Shown here: piece by piece, positions 41,691 to 51,687 of the stretch
How positions within the stretch are numbered: position 1 is the stretch's first letter
Layout of the letters: every line of letters begins with the position of its first letter
From: JAAYZB01 sp937958685
GTDB taxonomy: Bacteria; Bacillota_I; Bacilli_A; Izemoplasmatales; Hujiaoplasmataceae
DNA length: 64,000 bases
Direction: 5' to 3'
Assembly: GCA_036824265.1 (NCBI GenBank)
Contig: DAITAL010000003.1
Coordinates: forward strand, 21,021-85,020
Made by a program: the position numbers and the translations under genes
Notes under the pieces: model-generated
What the model was told of the DNA's origin: nothing
Seen by the model: only the letters and a program-made list of their open reading frames with translations
Databases searched by the model: none

Positions 41691-42407
41691 GTGATAGACC
41701 CTCTGGAAATCATCGTCATCGTCGTTATCTTGTTTTCTCTTGGCGGCGCCGGCTACGCCATCGCTTATATGCTCGGCAGACGCCGCAAGATGCGCAGCCT
41801 TCCCGTCAAGACGGAACCGGCCGTTCTGATCGGCATCGATTGCGAAGACAGGCAGGTAAATGAAAATTTCACATCGGAAACCGTCGTGGCCGGCTCCCAT
41901 GGGAGAGTGAGCGACTATCGCGCGCGATTCCGACTGAAGGATAATCGCCGGATAACCTTTAAAGTCAAACGCAAATATGCTTTGACTTTTCATGATGGCG
42001 ATGCCGGTCATCTGACATATCAGGGCGAACGGTTCATCGGTTTTTCCGTTACCGGCAAGACCAACCCCGCAACGGAAACCTATTTTCCCGGACGCAGGCG
42101 CATCCCGCCGACGGTGCTTGTTTACGGCGAAGCTCGGCAGATAGGCCTCTCGGTCCTCTCTGACAAACCGGTCAGGTGCGACAAAACCGATCTTGAACGC
42201 CTGGCCAAAGATTTGCTAAGTGACGACACCGATTGGTTTTTGGTCCTCACCGACAAAGGTGGCAGGCGTCTGCAAATCGAAAGAGACGGCCCCAAGGACA
42301 TCATCTGCACCTACGCAAGCGGCAACGATGAGACGATCGATAAATGTGGTTTGGCCACACTTGCCGAACGACTGAATGCATTTCTCAATTTTTCGGATAA
42401 TCGATAG
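41691..42407 (+). CDS. DUF2500-like membrane-anchored protein
   Basis: A 238-residue protein starting with GTG after TAGGAGC. One membrane segment (about 5-28) precedes a small beta domain whose pattern F-K-V-K-R-K-Y-A-L-x-F-H-D-G-D-A-G-H-L-T-Y-Q-G-E-R-F matches DUF2500. The C-terminal 100 residues are not recognised. Function is unknown. Confidence 0.6.
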   Translation: MIDPLEIIVIVVILFSLGGAGYAIAYMLGRRRKMRSLPVKTEPAVLIGIDCEDRQVNENFTSETVVAGSHGRVSDYRARFRLKDNRRITFKVKRKYALTFHDGDAGHLTYQGERFIGFSVTGKTNPATETYFPGRRRIPPTVLVYGEARQIGLSVLSDKPVRCDKTDLERLAKDLLSDDTDWFLVLTDKGGRRLQIERDGPKDIICTYASGNDETIDKCGLATLAERLNAFLNFSDNR

Positions 42408-42458
42408 GACCTATCATCATCAAAATAGATCAGATCAATACTTGAAAGGAGCAAGACC

Positions 42459-44555
42459 ATGAGAAGACTGTTTTTCCTGAGTTTGGCATCACTCTTTCTG
42501 TTTGCCCTAAACATGTGTGGTTCGAGGACAGAAGAGACGACAACCGTCATCCCTGTGACCACGACGACCGCCGAGGTGACAACCACCACCCAACCACCGG
42601 CAACGACCACGACCGCCACGCAGACCCAACCGCCGACCACCACCCAGCAGATGGCAACGACAACTTCTGTCACCACGGCGGTTTCGACAAGCGCATCGAT
42701 TATGACTACCACCCAAACGACCGCTGGCACGACCTCGCAAACGACCACGCCGCCGACGACCACCATCATCACAACCCTGACTGAGGCGACAACCACAACG
42801 CCAACATCGGCAACGACCGTGACGACCGTCACCGTGGTCACAACCACAACGACGACGGAAACGACGACAGAACCGGTCACCACCATCCCTACAACCACGG
42901 TGACCACCATCCCGGAAACGACGATTCCCGAGACAACCACAACCACCGAGGCTGAGTTCACACCGATCGCCACGGTTCTTGCCACGCAACCCACTGGCGA
43001 AGTAAAAGTTAGAGGGATTGTCTACTATGCAATTCCCGCCATTACGGGAAGAGCGTCTTACTACATTTATGACGGAACAGGTCATATCCTTGTGATCGAT
43101 GACAATGCAGTAGAGATCGGAGACGGCGTTGAATTGACGGCATCTTTTGACAAAAGCGAGCCATCGCCACAACTTATCAACGTCACGAGTATCACGGAAA
43201 ATGCGGATATGACGGTTATGCCGGAGTATGTGGTCACCGAGATGTCTGACATCGCCTCACATCCCAAGACAGACTTCGCTTTTTACGGCAGCCCGTTGAC
43301 GATCACCGGTGTCGTTGCCCCAATGGGACCCCCAGGTCAATTTATGCTCGAGAGTGTTCCAAACAAAGTTATTCTAAACGGCAAAGCCTTCACTTCAGGC
43401 AATCCCTTCCTTGGTTTGAATGGTCAGACGGTTACCATCAACGCTGTAGTGCACTTCTATGACGATATGATGTCCGCCTGGCATGTCCTCTATGATCCGG
43501 CATACCCCATCGAAGGATCAGGGGATCCCTACGTCGACTATCCGTTTGTTCCGGGAGTGGGGGGAGCACTGATGTTACCGACCCCATCTGAACCAGAAGC
43601 AGGCAAATTCGGCGGCTTTATGATCACCGATGTCAACATGGAAAAAGACAGCATGTTTGGCACAATACATACAGTTGCCGACATGTGGTTTCCCCCGGCC
43701 AGCGATTTTGGTGGCACGTCCTACACGCTGCAATATTACGATACGGGCGACCAAATCTGGAAAAACTGGCAACATTATGACGAAGATCTGACGACCACCG
43801 GTGATAACTTCAGTCTGCGGATGTATGAGTCGCGGACACTGAGATTGAAAATGAACGGCGGCCCGATGGACGGCTATACCTCCAACGAGCAAGCTTACAG
43901 CCTGCCAACTGTTTATTGCGATTTCACGGGGTGGTCTGTGTCCTACGGAGTCAATGAACAGGGAATCATGTTGCCATTTGTCGGTTTCACGATTGAAGCC
44001 TCGTTCACTGCCATCAATTTCGCCGGTGAGGAGAACGTTGATGTCTCGGACACTTTGATCTACAAATGGTATCGCGTCGATCCTGTGACATACGCGATGA
44101 CCCTGATCGCGGGCGCCACCGGACAGACGGCATATAATACCACACCTGCCGATATCGGCTACTACATCGCCGTCAAAGCCGAAGGCGACGGCGTCGACTC
44201 CAGCGGGTTTTCGCTGTTCTTGCTTGAGACAATCGTCATCATGGGCAATCTCGGCCATATCACGGACGCCACCGCCAACGGCTTCACAGTTAACCTTTTC
44301 TATCTTGTCGATGGCCTCGAAACCTTCAACTTCACTGTCTATGATCAAGACTGGGAATTCGTTCAGGTCATGGAGGTCGTCCAGGGAGACAACGCCGCCA
44401 TCTATCATGTCACATTGAACGGTGCGTCCATCACGACTGAATATACCATCAATTACACCACTGACTCCTGGGCTATGCAATTCGACATGGGCATTGGTGG
44501 AGAGATGCACCATTATATGGAGTTTTACACCGTCCAGCTAGTCCTGCCCGAATAA
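42459..44555 (+). CDS. Thr-rich lipoprotein with OB-fold-like domains
   Basis: A 698-residue exported protein. The signal ends L-F-A-L-N-M-C-G, a lipobox with Met before the Cys, so lipidation is likely but not ideal. Residues about 24-168 form a long Thr-dominated linker, probably extended and perhaps glycosylated. After it, V-K-V-R-G-I-V-Y-Y-A ... Y-Y-I-Y-D-G-T-G-H-I-L-V-I resembles an OB-fold, repeated once (about 255-330). The C-terminal half is beta-rich and not recognised. TGAAAGGAGC precedes the ATG. Confidence 0.7.
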   Translation: MRRLFFLSLASLFLFALNMCGSRTEETTTVIPVTTTTAEVTTTTQPPATTTTATQTQPPTTTQQMATTTSVTTAVSTSASIMTTTQTTAGTTSQTTTPPTTTIITTLTEATTTTPTSATTVTTVTVVTTTTTTETTTEPVTTIPTTTVTTIPETTIPETTTTTEAEFTPIATVLATQPTGEVKVRGIVYYAIPAITGRASYYIYDGTGHILVIDDNAVEIGDGVELTASFDKSEPSPQLINVTSITENADMTVMPEYVVTEMSDIASHPKTDFAFYGSPLTITGVVAPMGPPGQFMLESVPNKVILNGKAFTSGNPFLGLNGQTVTINAVVHFYDDMMSAWHVLYDPAYPIEGSGDPYVDYPFVPGVGGALMLPTPSEPEAGKFGGFMITDVNMEKDSMFGTIHTVADMWFPPASDFGGTSYTLQYYDTGDQIWKNWQHYDEDLTTTGDNFSLRMYESRTLRLKMNGGPMDGYTSNEQAYSLPTVYCDFTGWSVSYGVNEQGIMLPFVGFTIEASFTAINFAGEENVDVSDTLIYKWYRVDPVTYAMTLIAGATGQTAYNTTPADIGYYIAVKAEGDGVDSSGFSLFLLETIVIMGNLGHITDATANGFTVNLFYLVDGLETFNFTVYDQDWEFVQVMEVVQGDNAAIYHVTLNGASITTEYTINYTTDSWAMQFDMGIGGEMHHYMEFYTVQLVLPE

Positions 44556-44565
44556 TCACCATCTC

Positions 44566-44594
44566 AAAGAAGCGACCAAGTCGCTTCTTTTTTT
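44566..44594 (+). terminator. Terminator after the OB-fold lipoprotein gene
   Basis: An eleven-base-pair stem (AAAGAAGCGAC with GTCGCTTCTTT, three-base loop) leading into a T-run. Confidence 0.88.
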
Positions 44595-44643
44595 GAATAA
44601 TCCCGGCAAATTCACCGCGGTGATTGAATGGTGCCGCTCGCGA

Positions 44644-44652
44644 TGCTATAAT
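44644..44652 (+). promoter_or_regulatory. Extended -10 promoter of the LRR lipoprotein gene
   Basis: TGC directly precedes TATAAT (44647-44652), about 50 bases before the GTG start at 44701. Confidence 0.6.
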
Positions 44653-44700
44653 GGCGATGTCTGCACCTGAAAAGATTGTCATACTATTCGGAGGTTTTTT

Positions 44701-46131
44701 GTGAATCGACCAAAAATCGCTGTTTTGGCCTGCTTTTTTATACTAACTTGTGGCGCTTGTTCGGAAGCGACGACATTGGCGTCAACCACAACTTCAGAAA
44801 CGACACAGACAACCAGCGTTGTCACAACCACAGCCGTTTCACCAACGACAACTGCTCAAACGACCCTCCCTGTAACTACGACAACCGTGACGACGGCCAC
44901 GACGACCGTCGCACCGTCGACGACGTTCACCACCGCGAACACCACCGAAGCGCCTGTGACGACCACCGAACAACCACCGACGCTTGCCGAAGTGACGATC
45001 AGTTTCGATGCCCAGGGCGGATCGCTGGTTTCACATATTGTCGGTGTAACCGGTGAAGCGGTCGAAGCACCGCTCGCCCCGGTCAGGGAAGGATATGAGT
45101 TTGCCGGCTGGTATTTATCGGTTGAGGCAACTGAAGCATATGCCTTCACGGTCATGCCGGAGACTAATCTCACGCTATATGCCGACTGGGCGACTGCGGG
45201 ACTTACCTATGTCCTCCTTGATGACGAGGAGTCTTACGAAGTCAGCGGCGAGGAACTTGTCGATCTGGAATTGACTTCGATCACCCTGCCGAAACGAAAC
45301 GACAATAAGCCAGTAACCAAGATTGCCGCCGCCGGATTCGCCGATTTCGCCTATCTTCAGGAAATCGTCATTCCGGATACAATCGAAATCATCGGCGACA
45401 ATGCATTTTATGGATGCAACGACATCCAAAACATCCAGTTGCCTGCAAGATTGAGGGAACTCGGTTCGAGGCCGTTCATGATGTGCGCGAGCCTGACTTC
45501 GATTTCTATCAGCGAAACCAATCAGTATTTCACCGTTCATGAGGGCGTGCTCTTCAACAAGGACATGACGACATTGATCCGTTATCCTTCAGGTTTGACA
45601 GCGCAAGCGTACACCATTGGACCAACGGTCACCGCCATTGGCGCCCATGCGTTCACAAACTGTTACTTTCTGGAAAACGTGGAAATCGGTCCGAACGTGA
45701 CAGCCATCGGCGAATGGACTTTCTACCGTTCTCCCAATCTCGACAACATAGTGATTCCCGACAACGTCACCGACATCGGCATCTACGCTTTCAGCGATTG
45801 TTATGGCTTGCGGACGGTTGCGATCGGATCCGGCCTGTCCACGATCAGCGCCAACATGTTTTACTGGTGCAACAACCTGCAGAGCATCACGATTCCCGCC
45901 AATATCAGCCTGATCGGCTACATGGCCTTCTACGAATGCCATTCGCTCACGAGCGTCTACATCAACCGATCGATCGGCGCCGGCGAGATCTTTGGCGGAA
46001 CGTTCATGTTCTCCAATACCCACTCGACGCTGACGATTTACATGCCTGACAGTGAGACTGTGAATCATTACAAGACTGTCGCTACCGGAGCGTGGATCAG
46101 CTATCGGAGCAGAATCCAAATCCAACCATAG
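44701..46131 (+). CDS. Thr-rich lipoprotein with an InlB B-repeat and BspA-type leucine-rich repeats
   Basis: A 476-residue exported lipoprotein starting with GTG after GGAGGT. The lipobox L-T-C-G-A-C puts the lipid near residue 20. A Thr-rich linker (about 22-95) leads into an InlB B-repeat (I-S-F-D-A-Q-G-G-S ... Y-E-F-A-G-W-Y). The rest is about ten BspA-type LRR units of about 23 residues (x-x-I-x-x-x-A-F-x-x-C-x-x-L-x-x-V-x-I). Such proteins often bind host or matrix components. A nitroreductase-like gene follows in the same direction. Confidence 0.85.
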   Translation: MNRPKIAVLACFFILTCGACSEATTLASTTTSETTQTTSVVTTTAVSPTTTAQTTLPVTTTTVTTATTTVAPSTTFTTANTTEAPVTTTEQPPTLAEVTISFDAQGGSLVSHIVGVTGEAVEAPLAPVREGYEFAGWYLSVEATEAYAFTVMPETNLTLYADWATAGLTYVLLDDEESYEVSGEELVDLELTSITLPKRNDNKPVTKIAAAGFADFAYLQEIVIPDTIEIIGDNAFYGCNDIQNIQLPARLRELGSRPFMMCASLTSISISETNQYFTVHEGVLFNKDMTTLIRYPSGLTAQAYTIGPTVTAIGAHAFTNCYFLENVEIGPNVTAIGEWTFYRSPNLDNIVIPDNVTDIGIYAFSDCYGLRTVAIGSGLSTISANMFYWCNNLQSITIPANISLIGYMAFYECHSLTSVYINRSIGAGEIFGGTFMFSNTHSTLTIYMPDSETVNHYKTVATGAWISYRSRIQIQP

Positions 46132-46161
46132 TCTTCAAACGAACATAGAGGTGATGAATCA

Positions 46162-46986
46162 GTGGCAAACGACAACAACCAGAAACTTATCGCCGCAGCC
46201 AGAGAATTCCTGAAATTCGATTTCAAATCGGCAGTCAGGCCATCGGACCAAATGCGAAAACTGCCGCAACCGCCGCTAGCAAAGCCAGCGGTGTCCGAAA
46301 CAAGAATCGCCTTGCCGAAAGATCATCGCAATCTTGAGCTCAACAACGACATCCTCAGCCTGATTTTCCACCGCGAGAGCCATCGCGTCTATACGCAAGG
46401 GGTGATGAGCCTCGGCCAACTTGCCTTTTTACTCTGGGCCACCCAAGGTGTCAAGGCAATCCGCGGTCAAAGGTATGCGACATTGCGCACGGTGCCGTCA
46501 GGTGGAGCCAGACACCCGTTTGAAACCTATCTGTATGTCAATGATGTCGAAGGCTTGACACCCGGCAGATATCACTATTTGCCGCTGACGCATGAGCTGG
46601 AATTTCTGGGAACGCTGGATAACGCAAAGCCAAAGATCAGCAGTTCGCTCTTGGGACAGGATTGGGCCACGAACGCAAATGTCCTCTTCTATTGGTCGGT
46701 TATTCCCTACCGGGGCGAATGGCGCTACACCAATTGCGCCCATCGGATCATGCTTGTCGACATCGGCCACGTCTGCCAAAATCTGTATATCGCCTGCGAG
46801 GCGCTTGGTTTGGGAACATGCGCGATCGGCGCTTTTTCCCGCGATGAATGCGATCGCCTGTTCGCACTCGACGGCGAAGAGGAATTCACACTCCTCGCCG
46901 CTCCCGTCGGGACGATCTCACCGCTAGACAAAGACAAGGAACAGGATTTCTACGCCTTTCTCAAAGAGGAAGCGGGCAACAAATAA
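46162..46986 (+). CDS. SagB-type nitroreductase-like dehydrogenase, without a peptide cluster
   Basis: A 274-residue FMN oxidoreductase of the SagB/ThcOx group, which in biosynthetic clusters oxidises azolines to azoles. Signatures are R-x-S-H-R-V-Y near residue 72, R-T-V-P-S-G-G-A-R-H-P-F-E-T-Y and L-Y-I-A-C-E-A-L-G-L-G-T-C-A-I-G. No cyclodehydratase, precursor peptide or transporter lies nearby, so a stand-alone role is likely. It starts with GTG after AGGTGATG. A terminator follows. Confidence 0.85.
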   Translation: MANDNNQKLIAAAREFLKFDFKSAVRPSDQMRKLPQPPLAKPAVSETRIALPKDHRNLELNNDILSLIFHRESHRVYTQGVMSLGQLAFLLWATQGVKAIRGQRYATLRTVPSGGARHPFETYLYVNDVEGLTPGRYHYLPLTHELEFLGTLDNAKPKISSSLLGQDWATNANVLFYWSVIPYRGEWRYTNCAHRIMLVDIGHVCQNLYIACEALGLGTCAIGAFSRDECDRLFALDGEEEFTLLAAPVGTISPLDKDKEQDFYAFLKEEAGNK

Positions 46987-47030
46987 CCGATGAGCCCTCA
47001 ATGACAAAAACCGTGCCGAGGGCAACCTGT

Positions 47031-47056
47031 CGCTTTTCGCCTGCAAAGCGTTTTTT
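47031..47056 (+). terminator. Terminator after the SagB-like gene
   Basis: CGCTTT (47031-47036) pairs with AAAGCG (47045-47050), followed by six T residues. The next 70 bases before the hut promoter hold nothing recognisable. Confidence 0.65.
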
Positions 47057-47125
47057 GGCGTTAGAATCAGTCGAAAAGCGCCCAGACATACGCCTACTTA
47101 CCCAGGCTGATAAGGCCTAAAACCC

Positions 47126-47154
47126 TTTATTTTTGGTAGGCAATAAGATATAAT
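47126..47154 (+). promoter_or_regulatory. Probable promoter of the hut operon
   Basis: TATAAT (47149-47154) with a weak TTTATT -35 (47126-47131) at a 17-base spacing. No obvious operator for a hut regulator is visible. Confidence 0.55.
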
Positions 47155-47177
47155 GATAAAGAAGGCCAGGTGATAGC

Positions 47178-48689
47178 GTGTACGCCATCAAGGGAAAAGA
47201 ACTCAGGTTGGATCAATTCGTCAAGATCGCCAGATACAAGGAAGAAGTCTGCATTGCCAAGGAAAATGTCGAACTGATCAGACAGGCATCGGACTTCGTG
47301 CAGGGTATTGTCGCCAGCGAACGTCCGGTTTATGGCATCAACACCGGCTTTGGCAAACTGGCGAATGTGGCAATCAAGAAAGCGGAAGTCAAGAAACTGC
47401 AGAAAAACCTGCTTATGAGCCACGCTTGCGGCGTGGGCGACCCTTTTTCAACGGAAGTCGTCAGAGGCATGATGCTGTTGAGGATCAATGCGCTTGCCAA
47501 AGGCTACAGCGGCATCAGGCTCGGCACTTTGGAGAAGATGGTCGAGTTTCTCAACAAGGATGTCACGCCCATCGTCTATTCCCAGGGAAGTTTAGGTGCG
47601 AGCGGTGATTTGGCGCCGCTTGCCCATATGTCGCTACCGCTGATCGGTTTGGGAGAGGTCGAATATCTGGGCAAGAGGCTGCCGGCAATTGAAGGTTTGC
47701 GACAGGCGGGAATCGCACCGCTGCCCGACCTTGAGGCCAAGGAAGGCTTGTCGCTGATCAACGGCACCCAGGCCATGACCGCCGTCGGCGCGTTTGTCAT
47801 CTATGATGCCCTCAATTTGGAAAAGACGGCGACGCTCGCCCTTGCGCTTACGATGGAAGCCTTGGAAGGCATCATCGACGCCTTTGATCCCAAAATCCAT
47901 GCCTTGAGGGAACATGCCGGTCAGCAATTGATCGCCAAACGCATCACCACGCTTCTTTCAAACAGCCGATTGATCACCAAAGATGGCCAAAAACGTGTTC
48001 AGGACGCTTATTCGCTCCGTTGCGCCCCCCAAGTGCACGGCGCCTGTCTGGATGCCTTGTCGCATGTGTGCTCCGTAGTGGAACGGGAAATGAATGCCGT
48101 GACGGACAACCCCGTCATCTTTGCGGACACCGGCGAGGTCATTTCCGCCGGCAATTTTCATGGCGAACCGCTGGCGCTCGCCTTCGATTATCTCGCGATC
48201 GCCATGAGCGAACTCGCCAACATCAGCGAACGACGGATCGAACGGTTGGTCAACGCCCAACTTTCCGAAGGCCTGCCGCCGTTTCTTGTGAAGACTCCGG
48301 GAATCAATTCCGGCTTCATGATCGTGCAATACAGCGCCGCGGCGCTTGTCAGTGAAAACAAGGTGCTTGCCCATCCCGCAAGCGTCGATTCGATTCCGTC
48401 TTCGGCAAATCAGGAAGACCATGTCTCGATGGGGACGATCGCCGCCAGAAAAGCAAGGCAAGTCCTGGATAACGCCACCAATGTCATCGCCATGGAATTG
48501 ATGACCGCGGCACAGGCCGTGGCATTCCGTGGTGTCGATAAGCTCGCAGACAGCACGCGCAAGGCACATGAACTGATCCGCGCCGAGATTCCCTTCATCG
48601 AGGAAGATGTCACGATGTATCCCTTGATCCATAAACTGGCCGCAAGCGTCCATGCGGGCGCCTACGCGGGCCTGATCAAGGGGGAATGA
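47178..48689 (+). CDS. hutH: Histidine ammonia-lyase
   Basis: A 503-residue lyase that converts histidine to urocanate and ammonia. The Ala141-Ser142-Gly143 triad, which forms the MIO cofactor, is in G-S-L-G-A-S-G-D-L-A-P-L-A-H. The Y-G-I-N-T-G-F-G and Q-D-A-Y-S-L-R-C motifs are present. It starts with GTG after AGGTGA and heads the histidine operon. The stop overlaps hutU. Confidence 0.97.
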   Translation: MYAIKGKELRLDQFVKIARYKEEVCIAKENVELIRQASDFVQGIVASERPVYGINTGFGKLANVAIKKAEVKKLQKNLLMSHACGVGDPFSTEVVRGMMLLRINALAKGYSGIRLGTLEKMVEFLNKDVTPIVYSQGSLGASGDLAPLAHMSLPLIGLGEVEYLGKRLPAIEGLRQAGIAPLPDLEAKEGLSLINGTQAMTAVGAFVIYDALNLEKTATLALALTMEALEGIIDAFDPKIHALREHAGQQLIAKRITTLLSNSRLITKDGQKRVQDAYSLRCAPQVHGACLDALSHVCSVVEREMNAVTDNPVIFADTGEVISAGNFHGEPLALAFDYLAIAMSELANISERRIERLVNAQLSEGLPPFLVKTPGINSGFMIVQYSAAALVSENKVLAHPASVDSIPSSANQEDHVSMGTIAARKARQVLDNATNVIAMELMTAAQAVAFRGVDKLADSTRKAHELIRAEIPFIEEDVTMYPLIHKLAASVHAGAYAGLIKGE

Positions 48690-50719
48690 ACGTGAAGCAA
48701 ACGACAACCATCGATCTCGGGACGATTTTCACCGAACTTCCCGACTATCCCACATTTGTCTCCAACGTTCGCCGCGCACCGAAACGGGAAATGAACCTCA
48801 CCGATGCGGATGTCGCCCTGGCACTGAAAAACGCGCTTCGCTACATCCCCAAGCGGTGGCATGAAACCCTTGTCGAGGAGTTCCTCGAGGAACTGATGAC
48901 GCGTGGGCGCATCTATGGCTACCGCTTCCGTCCCCAAGGACGGATCTGGGGCCGGCCCCTCAACGAATATCGGGGCAAGACCGTCGAGGGCAAGGCTTTC
49001 CAGGTCATGATCGACAACAATCTCGATTTCGAGGTCGCGCTTTATCCTTATGAACTCGTGACATACGGCGAAACCGGAGCGGTCATGCAAAACTGGATGC
49101 AATACCATCTGGTCAAAAAGTACCTGGAGATCATGAATCAAAACCAAACGCTGGTGATGATCTCCGGGCATCCCTTGGGACTTTTTGACGCACATGAACA
49201 TTCGCCGCGCGTCCTGATGACCAATGGACTGATGATCGGCCAATTCGACAATCTCCACCATTTCAACCGGGCAGCGGCCTTGGGAGTTGCCAACTACGGC
49301 CAGATGACCGCCGGCGGCTGGATGTATATCGGCCCGCAAGGGATCGTGCACGGCACCTATTCGACATTGCTGAATGCGGGTAGAAGCAAACTGGGAATTC
49401 CCGCCGACAGCGATCTGGCAGGCCGCCTGTTCGTTTCCTCCGGTCTTGGCGGCATGTCGGGAGCCCAAGGCAAGGCGATCGAGATCGCCGGTGGCGTCGG
49501 CATCATCGCCGAAGTCGATCACTCCCGGATCAATACCAGAAAAGACCAAGGCTGGGTGAGTATCATCGCCGATACGCCCAAGGCCGCCTTTGCGGCCGCA
49601 AAAGCGGCGACCACGGCCAAGAAGCCGCTCGCCATCGCTTATGCTGGCAATATTGTCGACCTTTTGGAATATGCTGTCAGGAACCAGATTCACATCGACC
49701 TTTTGTCAGACCAGACCAGTTGCCATGCCGTTTACGAGGGTGGTTACTGCCCGGCCGGAATCACCTTCGCCGAACGAACAGAATTGCTTGCCACTGATCA
49801 TGAGCGCTTCTGTGAGCTTGTGAATGCCAGCTTGGCAAGACATTTTGCCGCCATCGGCAAACTCATCGCCAACGGGACCTATTTCTTTGACTATGGCAAC
49901 AGTTTTCTCAAGGCGATTTACGATTCCGGCATCACCGACATCTGCAAGAACGGGGAAAACGATCTCGATGGTTTCATCTGGCCGAGTTATGTCGAGGACA
50001 TCATGGGACCGATCCTCTTTGATTATGGCTATGGCCCCTTCCGCTGGGTCTGCTTAAGCGGCAAGGACGAGGATCTGGATAGAACCGATCACGCGGCGAT
50101 GGCGATGATCGACAAAGAGCGTCGATTTCAAGACCTCGACAATTATCTGTGGATCAAGAACGCGAAACAAAACAAGCTCGTTGTCGGCACCAAAGCCAGG
50201 ATCCTCTACCAGGATGCCTATGGCCGGCTCAAGATTGCGCTCAAATTCAATGAGATGGTGCGCTTGGGCGTGGTCGGGCCAATCATGCTCGGCCGCGATC
50301 ATCATGACACCGGCGGCACCGATTCGCCGTTTAGGGAAACAGCGAACATCAAGGACGGATCCCAGATCATGGCCGAAATGGCAACCCAGATCGCTCTTGG
50401 CAACAGCGCCCGCGGAATGAGCCTGGTCACGCTCCACAACGGAGGCGGTGTCGGGATCGGCAAGGTCGTCAACGGTGGTTTCGGGATGGTGCTCGACGGC
50501 TCGGAAAGGGTCGATCAGATCTTAAGAGGCGCCATGGTCTTCGATGTCATGGGCGGTGTTGCAAGACGCGCCTGGGCACGAAACCCAAATGCCATTGCGA
50601 CCGTGACGGAGTTCAACACCATGGACAATAACGCTCTGATCAGCCTGCCGTCTATCGCCGATGACGAACTGATTGCCAAGGCTATCGGAAAATATCAGAA
50701 CAGAAAGGAATCAGAATGA
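48686..50719 (+). CDS. hutU: Urocanate hydratase
   Basis: A 677-residue NAD-dependent hydratase that turns urocanate into imidazolone propionate. It belongs to the longer form seen in Bacillota (about 675 residues; the other form is about 550). The family block S-S-G-L-G-G-M-S-G-A-Q-G-K-A is present, as are G-R-D-H-H-D-T-G-G-T-D-S-P-F-R-E-T and N-G-G-G-V-G-I-G near the end. ATGA overlaps couple it to hutH and ftcD. Confidence 0.96.
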   Translation: MNVKQTTTIDLGTIFTELPDYPTFVSNVRRAPKREMNLTDADVALALKNALRYIPKRWHETLVEEFLEELMTRGRIYGYRFRPQGRIWGRPLNEYRGKTVEGKAFQVMIDNNLDFEVALYPYELVTYGETGAVMQNWMQYHLVKKYLEIMNQNQTLVMISGHPLGLFDAHEHSPRVLMTNGLMIGQFDNLHHFNRAAALGVANYGQMTAGGWMYIGPQGIVHGTYSTLLNAGRSKLGIPADSDLAGRLFVSSGLGGMSGAQGKAIEIAGGVGIIAEVDHSRINTRKDQGWVSIIADTPKAAFAAAKAATTAKKPLAIAYAGNIVDLLEYAVRNQIHIDLLSDQTSCHAVYEGGYCPAGITFAERTELLATDHERFCELVNASLARHFAAIGKLIANGTYFFDYGNSFLKAIYDSGITDICKNGENDLDGFIWPSYVEDIMGPILFDYGYGPFRWVCLSGKDEDLDRTDHAAMAMIDKERRFQDLDNYLWIKNAKQNKLVVGTKARILYQDAYGRLKIALKFNEMVRLGVVGPIMLGRDHHDTGGTDSPFRETANIKDGSQIMAEMATQIALGNSARGMSLVTLHNGGGVGIGKVVNGGFGMVLDGSERVDQILRGAMVFDVMGGVARRAWARNPNAIATVTEFNTMDNNALISLPSIADDELIAKAIGKYQNRKESE

Positions 50720-51687
50720 TGAAGATCGTGGAATCGGTACCGAATTTCAGCGAAGGTCGGGATCATGACAAGATAGCGAGGATCATGGCGGTGTTTGCCG
50801 ATCATCCCGAAATCAAGGTCGTGAACGTTGAACCGGACGCGGATTACAACCGGACGGTGGTGACGCTGCTTGGCGAAGGCGAAAAAATGATTGCGGCGCT
50901 CCTCGATTTCGTCGGGAAAGTCCGCGATGAAATCGACCTCAATCATCACCAGGGACAGCATCCACGCATGGGCGCCGTCGATGTGATCCCCTTCATCCCG
51001 GTCGCCAACGTCCAGATGAAGGAATGCGTCGCCTATGCCGAAACCCTGGGCAAACTAATCAGCGAACAATACGAAGTTCCCGTCTTCCTCTACGCCGAAG
51101 CTGCCAGAGACGAAGTAAGAGAAGCGCTTCCCAACATCCGCAAGGGCGAGTTTGAGGGCATGAAAGAGAAAATAAAAGATCCCGTTTGGCATCCGGATTT
51201 CGGAAAGCCGGAAATCCATCCGACTTTCGGCGCCGTCGCCGTCGGCGCCAGGCAATTTCTGATCGCCTACAACATCGATCTTTCCACCAATGATGAAAGC
51301 ATTCCGCAAGCGATCGCCAAAACGATCAGGAAGTCAAGCGGCGGCTTCCAGTCGGTCCAAGCCGGTCCGGCGACCTTGGAGCAGCGCGGACATGTGCAGG
51401 TGACGATGAACATCCTCGACCACAAAAAGAATCCGCTTTATCGGATCTACGAAACGGTCAAGATGGAAGCCAGACGCTACCATGTCGAAGTGACGGGGGC
51501 GGAGATCATCGGCTTGCTTCCCCGCGAGGCGCTCGAAAAATCGCTCGAGTACTACTTCGCCGTGGCCGGCCTCCAGACGAATCCCAAAAATCTTTCCATC
51601 GCGGAGTTGGCCGAGGCCGCCGTCTCGTTCTTGAAACTGCGGGATTTTTCCGCCGACAAGCTCATCGAGTCATTTCTCGAGGTTTGA
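50716..51687 (+). CDS. ftcD: Glutamate formimidoyltransferase
   Basis: A 323-residue enzyme moving the formimino group of formiminoglutamate to tetrahydrofolate, giving glutamate. V-P-N-F-S-E-G-R-D begins the protein, followed by H-P-R-M-G-A-V-D-V-I-P-F-I-P and the C-terminal G-A-E-I-I-G-L-L-P. Only the transferase domain is here; the cyclodeaminase is a separate gene two positions downstream. The start is ATG 50716 (or 50719), overlapping hutU. Confidence 0.95.
   Translation: MMKIVESVPNFSEGRDHDKIARIMAVFADHPEIKVVNVEPDADYNRTVVTLLGEGEKMIAALLDFVGKVRDEIDLNHHQGQHPRMGAVDVIPFIPVANVQMKECVAYAETLGKLISEQYEVPVFLYAEAARDEVREALPNIRKGEFEGMKEKIKDPVWHPDFGKPEIHPTFGAVAVGARQFLIAYNIDLSTNDESIPQAIAKTIRKSSGGFQSVQAGPATLEQRGHVQVTMNILDHKKNPLYRIYETVKMEARRYHVEVTGAEIIGLLPREALEKSLEYYFAVAGLQTNPKNLSIAELAEAAVSFLKLRDFSADKLIESFLEV

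Noticed and set aside
42311..43172. Val-rich and Arg/Gly-rich minus-strand frames opposite the Thr-rich linker
   Set aside because: They are the complement of threonine codons and not independent genes.
46162..46986. A thiazole/oxazole-modified peptide cluster around the SagB-like gene
   Set aside because: No precursor peptide, cyclodehydratase, protease or exporter is found on either side.
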